Assembly (NCBI GenBank): GCA_015489955.1
Contig: WFYR01000048.1
Span: forward strand, 1 to 53,519
Length of the DNA: 53,519 bases
Direction: 5' to 3'
Source of the DNA: Mesoaciditoga sp.
Lineage (GTDB): Bacteria; Thermotogota; Thermotogae; Mesoaciditogales; Mesoaciditogaceae
Positions 49,596 through 53,519 of this stretch are shown piece after piece. Position 1 is the first letter of the stretch. Every line of letters starts with the position of its first letter. A program made the position numbers and the translations under genes. The notes beneath the pieces were generated by a model. The model was not told where the DNA came from. It did no database searches and worked only from the letters and a program-made list of their open reading frames with translations.

Positions 49596-50075
49596 ATGAA
49601 AGAGAAGATAGTTCTTACCAAAGAGGGATACGAATCTTTAAAAAAAGAACTCGGTGAATTGAGAGAAAGGCTTATGAACGATGTTGCTCAGAAGATCAAA
49701 GAAGCAAGAGAATATGGAGATCTCAGCGAAAACAGTGAATATGACGAAGCAAAAAATGAACAGGGAAAGATAAACAGCAGGATAACCGAAATAGAAGAAA
49801 TACTGTCTCACGCCGTTGTTGTAGAAGAAAGCAAGGACATTCACGAAGTGAACATTGGAAGCATCGTGAAATTGAAAGATTTAAACACCGGCAAAGAAAT
49901 GAAAGTGATGGTGGTAACATCACAAGAATCAGACATATTTAAAAACAAGATTTCCGTTGATTCTCCATTGGGAGAAGCGATCTACAAAAGGCATCTTGGA
50001 GAAACGGTTAGAATTAAGGCACCAAATGGGGCAAAAAAGTATTTGATCATGGATGTAACGACTGGAACGCTTTGA
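49596..50075 (+). CDS. greA: Transcription elongation factor GreA
   Basis: A 159-residue factor that rescues backtracked RNA polymerase by stimulating cleavage of the RNA 3' end. The N-terminal coiled coil has the acidic tip [21 protein letters not shown], and the C-terminal FKBP-like domain includes [16 protein letters not shown] and [23 protein letters not shown]. The start is ATG 49596 with CAAGGAGG. It is followed directly by lysS, as in clostridia. Confidence 0.97.
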   Translation: MKEKIVLTKEGYESLKKELGELRERLMNDVAQKIKEAREYGDLSENSEYDEAKNEQGKINSRITEIEEILSHAVVVEESKDIHEVNIGSIVKLKDLNTGKEMKVMVVTSQESDIFKNKISVDSPLGEAIYKRHLGETVRIKAPNGAKKYLIMDVTTGTL

Positions 50076-50101
50076 TTTCCACTTTGAAAGGAGAAAAAGG
50101 A

Positions 50102-51610
50102 ATGGACGAATTGAGGCTTCAAAAGATCAAAGAAGTTGAAGAGTTAAAAGAAAAAGGAGTTAACCCGTATCCATATCGTTACGATGTGTCGCACAAATTG
50201 ATAGAGATTCATGAGAAATTCGATCACCTTCAAAACGGTGAAAAAGATGAAAGTTTCACGACCTCCATTGCCGGTCGCGTCATGGCAATAAGGCATCATG
50301 GAAAGTCCGCCTTTTTCGTTTTGCAGGATTCAACCGCCAGGCTTCAATGCTACATAAATGTTCAAGTCGGACAAGAAGAATTCAAAACTTTTAAAGAATA
50401 CGTGAAAGTTGGAGATTTCGTTGGAGTTAAAGGTTTTCCATTTAAATCTCACACTGGTGAGTTGTCTGTTTTTGTCAACTCGTACGAAATTCTCTCAAAA
50501 GCGATAAGAATTTTACCCGAAAAGTGGCACGGTCTTACCGATAAGGAAAAGATATACAGGCAAAGGTACGTTGATACAGTGGTTAACAGAGAATCATTTG
50601 AAAGATTCAAGAAAAGGTATGAAATAATAAGGTTGATAAGGGATTTTATGAATGAAGAGGGCTTTTTGGAAGTTGAAACGCCAATTTTACAATTTGTAAC
50701 CGGTGGTGCAACTGCACGACCATTCATCACTCATTTGAACGTTTTTGACATACCAATGTATTTAAAAATTGCTCACGAGCTCTATTTGAAAAGATACATA
50801 GTCGGTGGCTACGACGCGGTTTACGAAATAAACAAATGTTTCAGAAATGAAGGCGTGAGTTACAAACACAATCCAGAATTTACCATGATGGAGTGCTACA
50901 AAGCGTACGCTGACTACAACGATATGATGGATCTAACTGAAAGGTTGGTAACACACGTTATAGAGAAGACAAACGGAAAGTTAAAGATAGAATACCAAGG
51001 AAAGGAAATAGACTTTTCTCGTCCATGGAAAAGGATAAAGATGCGTGATTACATATTAGAACGTTTGGGTGTTGATATATTAGAAGATTCCGATGAAAAG
51101 ATGCTACAAGTTTTGAAAGACCATGACGTTGAACCTTCTATGAAAGAAAGGGGCCATTACATCGAGAAATTATGGGATCTTCTTGAAGACACGATAGTAA
51201 ATCCGACTTTCCTCATGGATCACCCTGTTGACATTTCTCCACTTGCAAAACGGCACAGAGAAAATCCAAGACTTACGGAAAGGTTTGAAGTTATAGTCAA
51301 TGGTAATGAGCTCGCGAACGCTTTCAGTGAGTTGAACGATCCTTTAGATCAAAGAAAGCGATTTGAAGCTCAAGCGGCTTTGAGAGAAGCTGGAGATGAA
51401 GAAGCTCAAATGATGGATTTCGATTTTCTGAGAGCTCTGGAATACGGTATGCCCCCAACTGGAGGACTTGGAATAGGAATAGACAGACTCGTCATGTTCG
51501 CCACAAACGCTGCTACCATAAAAGACGTCATCGCTTTCCCGATAATCAGACCAGAAGAGTTCAACGCCGATGGGTTAGAAGTGGAAAAAGAAAAGGAAGA
51601 AAAAAAGTGA
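50102..51610 (+). CDS. lysS: Lysyl-tRNA synthetase (class II)
   Basis: A 502-residue synthetase. An N-terminal OB fold binds the anticodon ([21 protein letters not shown]). Class II motif 1 is [21 protein letters not shown], motif 2 [21 protein letters not shown], and motif 3 [16 protein letters not shown]. The start is ATG 50102 ([26 protein letters not shown]) with GAAAGGAG upstream; the track start 50072 overlaps greA. The tail is Glu/Lys-rich. Confidence 0.97.
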   Translation: MDELRLQKIKEVEELKEKGVNPYPYRYDVSHKLIEIHEKFDHLQNGEKDESFTTSIAGRVMAIRHHGKSAFFVLQDSTARLQCYINVQVGQEEFKTFKEYVKVGDFVGVKGFPFKSHTGELSVFVNSYEILSKAIRILPEKWHGLTDKEKIYRQRYVDTVVNRESFERFKKRYEIIRLIRDFMNEEGFLEVETPILQFVTGGATARPFITHLNVFDIPMYLKIAHELYLKRYIVGGYDAVYEINKCFRNEGVSYKHNPEFTMMECYKAYADYNDMMDLTERLVTHVIEKTNGKLKIEYQGKEIDFSRPWKRIKMRDYILERLGVDILEDSDEKMLQVLKDHDVEPSMKERGHYIEKLWDLLEDTIVNPTFLMDHPVDISPLAKRHRENPRLTERFEVIVNGNELANAFSELNDPLDQRKRFEAQAALREAGDEEAQMMDFDFLRALEYGMPPTGGLGIGIDRLVMFATNAATIKDVIAFPIIRPEEFNADGLEVEKEKEEKK

Positions 51611-52929
51611 GAAAGTACTTCGGTACAGATGGTGTACGGGGCATTGCAAACAAAGAATTAACCGCTGAACTCGCTTTTAAAATAGGAAAAGCAAGCGCCT
51701 ACGTTTTGAAAGAACATAATCATCCTTTGAACACCGTTCTTATAGCGCGTGACACGAGAATTTCAGGCGAGATGCTGGAAGCCGCCTTGGTTTCGTCCAT
51801 CCTTTCAATGGGTTTTAACGTTTTAACATGCGGTGTCATGCCCACGCCGGTTTTAGCATGGTTAACCAGAAAAGAAAAGACGGTAGGCTTTATGGTGAGT
51901 GCAAGCCATAATCCATGGGAACATAATGGGATAAAGATCTTCTCAAACGGTTTCAAATTACCAGACGAATTGGAAGAAGAAATAGAATCTCATTTTGAGG
52001 ATGAATTGAGAAGCTTCGAAGTGGGAAGAATGGTGCGAAAAGATATGCTAAGTGAGTATGTGGAGTGGCTCGCAAAAAGATACGCGCATTTGAAGGGATA
52101 CAAAATATCCTTTGATTTGGCAAATGGCGCAGCCGTTTCAACCGTTCCAGCCGTTGCAGAGGCAATAGGCCTGGAAGTGGTGCTTCACAATTTCGAGCCA
52201 GATGGAAAGAATATAAACGAAAATTGTGGTGCCCTTCATCCTGAATACCTTTCAAAGAAAATCAAAGAAACGGATAGTGATTTTGGTGTTATCCATGATG
52301 GCGATGCGGATAGATGCATAATGATCGCCAAAAGCGGAAGAGTTGTCGATGGCGATGATATGCTCGTGATAAACGCTGAGCACATGAAATCAAACGAAAG
52401 ACTTAAAAATAACACCGTTGTGGGAACAATCATGACAAATTTGGCCATAGAAGAGGCTCTAAAGAAAAATGGTATAAACTTCGTTCGAACAAAAGTGGGT
52501 GATAGGTACGTCTTGCAAGAGATGAAAAAACGTGGGGCAACGTTGGGAGGAGAACAGTCAGGGCACATAATATTTTTCGATCTGGCGACGACAGGTGATG
52601 GACTTCTAACGGCTCTTGAAACTATAACGGCTGTATCCTCTTTGAAAGAAGATTTGGATTCGTTTGTTTCTAAAATAAAAAGGTACCCTCAAAAGATGGT
52701 GAATGTGAAGGTAAGGGATAAAAACGTAATCATGAATGATGAAAGGATATCTTCGTTTTTGAGAAATGAAAATAGAAATGAAGAAATTAGAGTGGTGTTA
52801 AGGGCTTCTGGAACAGAACCGTTGATACGGATCATGGTTGAGGGAAAAGACGAGAAAAAAGTAAATGCGTCGTTAGAAAGGGCGCGTCAACTTGTTGAAG
52901 AGGTGAGCTCTTCTGGAAAATTTTCTTAG
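51607..52929 (+). CDS. glmM: Phosphoglucosamine mutase
   Basis: A 440-residue mutase converting glucosamine 6-phosphate to the 1-phosphate for peptidoglycan precursors. It has the N-terminal [14 protein letters not shown], the phosphoserine loop [17 protein letters not shown] (Ser100), the Mg loop [22 protein letters not shown] for sugar binding, and the phosphate loop [18 protein letters not shown]. The start is GTG 51607, overlapping the lysS stop as GTGA. The uvrA reading frame begins inside its last 17 bases. Confidence 0.95.
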   Translation: MRKYFGTDGVRGIANKELTAELAFKIGKASAYVLKEHNHPLNTVLIARDTRISGEMLEAALVSSILSMGFNVLTCGVMPTPVLAWLTRKEKTVGFMVSASHNPWEHNGIKIFSNGFKLPDELEEEIESHFEDELRSFEVGRMVRKDMLSEYVEWLAKRYAHLKGYKISFDLANGAAVSTVPAVAEAIGLEVVLHNFEPDGKNINENCGALHPEYLSKKIKETDSDFGVIHDGDADRCIMIAKSGRVVDGDDMLVINAEHMKSNERLKNNTVVGTIMTNLAIEEALKKNGINFVRTKVGDRYVLQEMKKRGATLGGEQSGHIIFFDLATTGDGLLTALETITAVSSLKEDLDSFVSKIKRYPQKMVNVKVRDKNVIMNDERISSFLRNENRNEEIRVVLRASGTEPLIRIMVEGKDEKKVNASLERARQLVEEVSSSGKFS

Positions 52930-53519
52930 AGTAAAAGGTGCCAAAGTTCACAATTTGAAAAACGTCAACGTGGAAATCCCAAGAAACACCTTAACAGTCG
53001 TAACAGGGCTTTCTGGATCTGGAAAATCTTCGTTGGCGTTCGATACGATATACGCGGAGGGACAAAGAAGGTATCTTGAGTCCCTTTCTTCTTACGCAAG
53101 ACAATTTTTGGGCGAATTTAAAAGGCCGGATGTTCAAGAAATAGAAGGTCTCTCTCCGGTTATAGCCATAGATCAAAAAAGCGTTTCTCACAATCCACGT
53201 TCCACCGTGGGAACCGTTACAGAAATATACGATTATCTTCGTCTTCTTTACGCAAGAGTTGGTATTCCTCACTGTACTCAATGCGGTAGACCCTTGGAAA
53301 AGCAAAGCATCGATGAAATAGTAGATAAAATAGAAAAACATTACAAACCTGAAAAAAGAATAGCCATCTTGGCTCCGTTAATTGTTGAAAAAAAGGGAGA
53401 GTACAAAAATCTTTTCGATTATCTTAAACGCCGTGGATTTCTAAGGGTCATAGTGGATGGCGAAGAAAGATTACTCGAGGAAGAAATTTCCATAAAAAAA
53501 AAACAAGGCATACCATAAA
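52913..53519 (+). CDS. uvrA: UvrA, 5' part, with CTG start and a frame break at an A10 tract
   Basis: The N-terminal roughly 200 residues of excinuclease ABC subunit A, the damage sensor of nucleotide excision repair. Walker A is [39 protein letters not shown]-loop region [34 protein letters not shown]; first zinc-module cysteines HCTQCGRP. The frame opens after TGA 52904 and has no ATG/GTG/TTG before TTG 52955, which would cut off the conserved [12 protein letters not shown] 52913, seven bases after GAGGTG, gives [17 protein letters not shown], the family length. At the 3' end the frame stops (TAA 53516) just after ten A; one extra A gives KKKTRHTI, matching the UvrA pattern. So either a sequencing error, a pseudogene or programmed slippage. 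Confidence 0.85.

Noticed and set aside
1-53519. Search for tRNA, rRNA, CRISPR arrays, insertion sequences, phage genes
   Set aside because: None seen by eye; a computed scan would be needed to exclude small RNA genes.

Overview
The window is a dense, AT-rich stretch of bacterial chromosome with almost no spacer DNA. Most genes are core housekeeping genes; I see no rRNA, tRNA, CRISPR array, transposase or phage module. TTG and GTG start codons are common and stop/start overlaps (NTGA) are frequent. The best guess for the source is Thermotogota or a nearby deep-branching, clostridia-like lineage. That is inference from the protein set (ThyX, endonuclease V, a FolD with KDVEG and PCTA motifs) and from gene order, not from a marker RNA gene.

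Layout. (1) 1-1892, plus strand: tail of a membrane protein, an OsmC protein with a strong terminator, and a Gfo/Idh/MocA oxidoreductase. (2) 18217-1906, minus strand: about 16 kb of 15 nearly abutting or overlapping genes. In transcription order these are CoA-disulfide reductase, a DUF62/SAM-hydrolase-like protein, fabG, a histidine kinase and NtrC-type regulator, thyX, GDPD, rnc, an Elp3-like radical SAM protein, smc, lepA, an anchored hypothetical, nfi, a two-TM protein and a PAS-GGDEF protein. (3) 22265-18276, minus strand: an XRE/S24-like regulator, a 61-aa ORF, an M28-type peptidase, a tandem GNAT protein and a TrmN6-like methyltransferase. It is divergent from a small winged-helix-like gene, with clear back-to-back promoters and a palindrome. 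(4) 22705-31588, plus strand: tsaB, a HEAT-repeat protein, mrp, a second Gfo/Idh/MocA protein, ogt, DUF1015, lexA, cheW, a degenerate purH homologue and homoserine dehydrogenase, closed by a terminator. (5) 32447-31626, minus strand: a monoglyceride-lipase-like hydrolase, then the only large gap (361 bp). (6) 32809-53519, plus strand: a hypothetical, nicotinamidase-like protein and pncB (NAD salvage), pdxS-pdxT (PLP), coaX (CoA), a B12-binding radical SAM protein, an M24 peptidase, efp, asp23, nusB, fhs, folD, xseA, xseB, dxs, asp23, a DAK/FakA-like protein, greA, lysS, glmM and the start of uvrA. The run M24 peptidase-efp-asp23-nusB-folD-xseA-xseB-dxs matches the Bacillus order, with fhs inserted.

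Most interesting points. lexA and uvrA have no ATG/GTG/TTG at the family-typical N-terminus; each opens with CTG behind a GAGGTG Shine-Dalgarno. uvrA also goes out of frame at an A10 tract at the window edge, and one extra A restores the UvrA sequence. LexA has no recognisable autocleavage site or Ser/Lys dyad, and the XRE/S24-like regulator lacks the Lys. Several genes (purH-like, fhs, pdxT, DAK gene) have their Shine-Dalgarno far upstream, with a stem-loop and a tiny ORF in between. Three of those tiny ORFs end in an NTGA overlap with the gene start. The PurH homologue and FolD both lack textbook catalytic residues while keeping their folds' other motifs.
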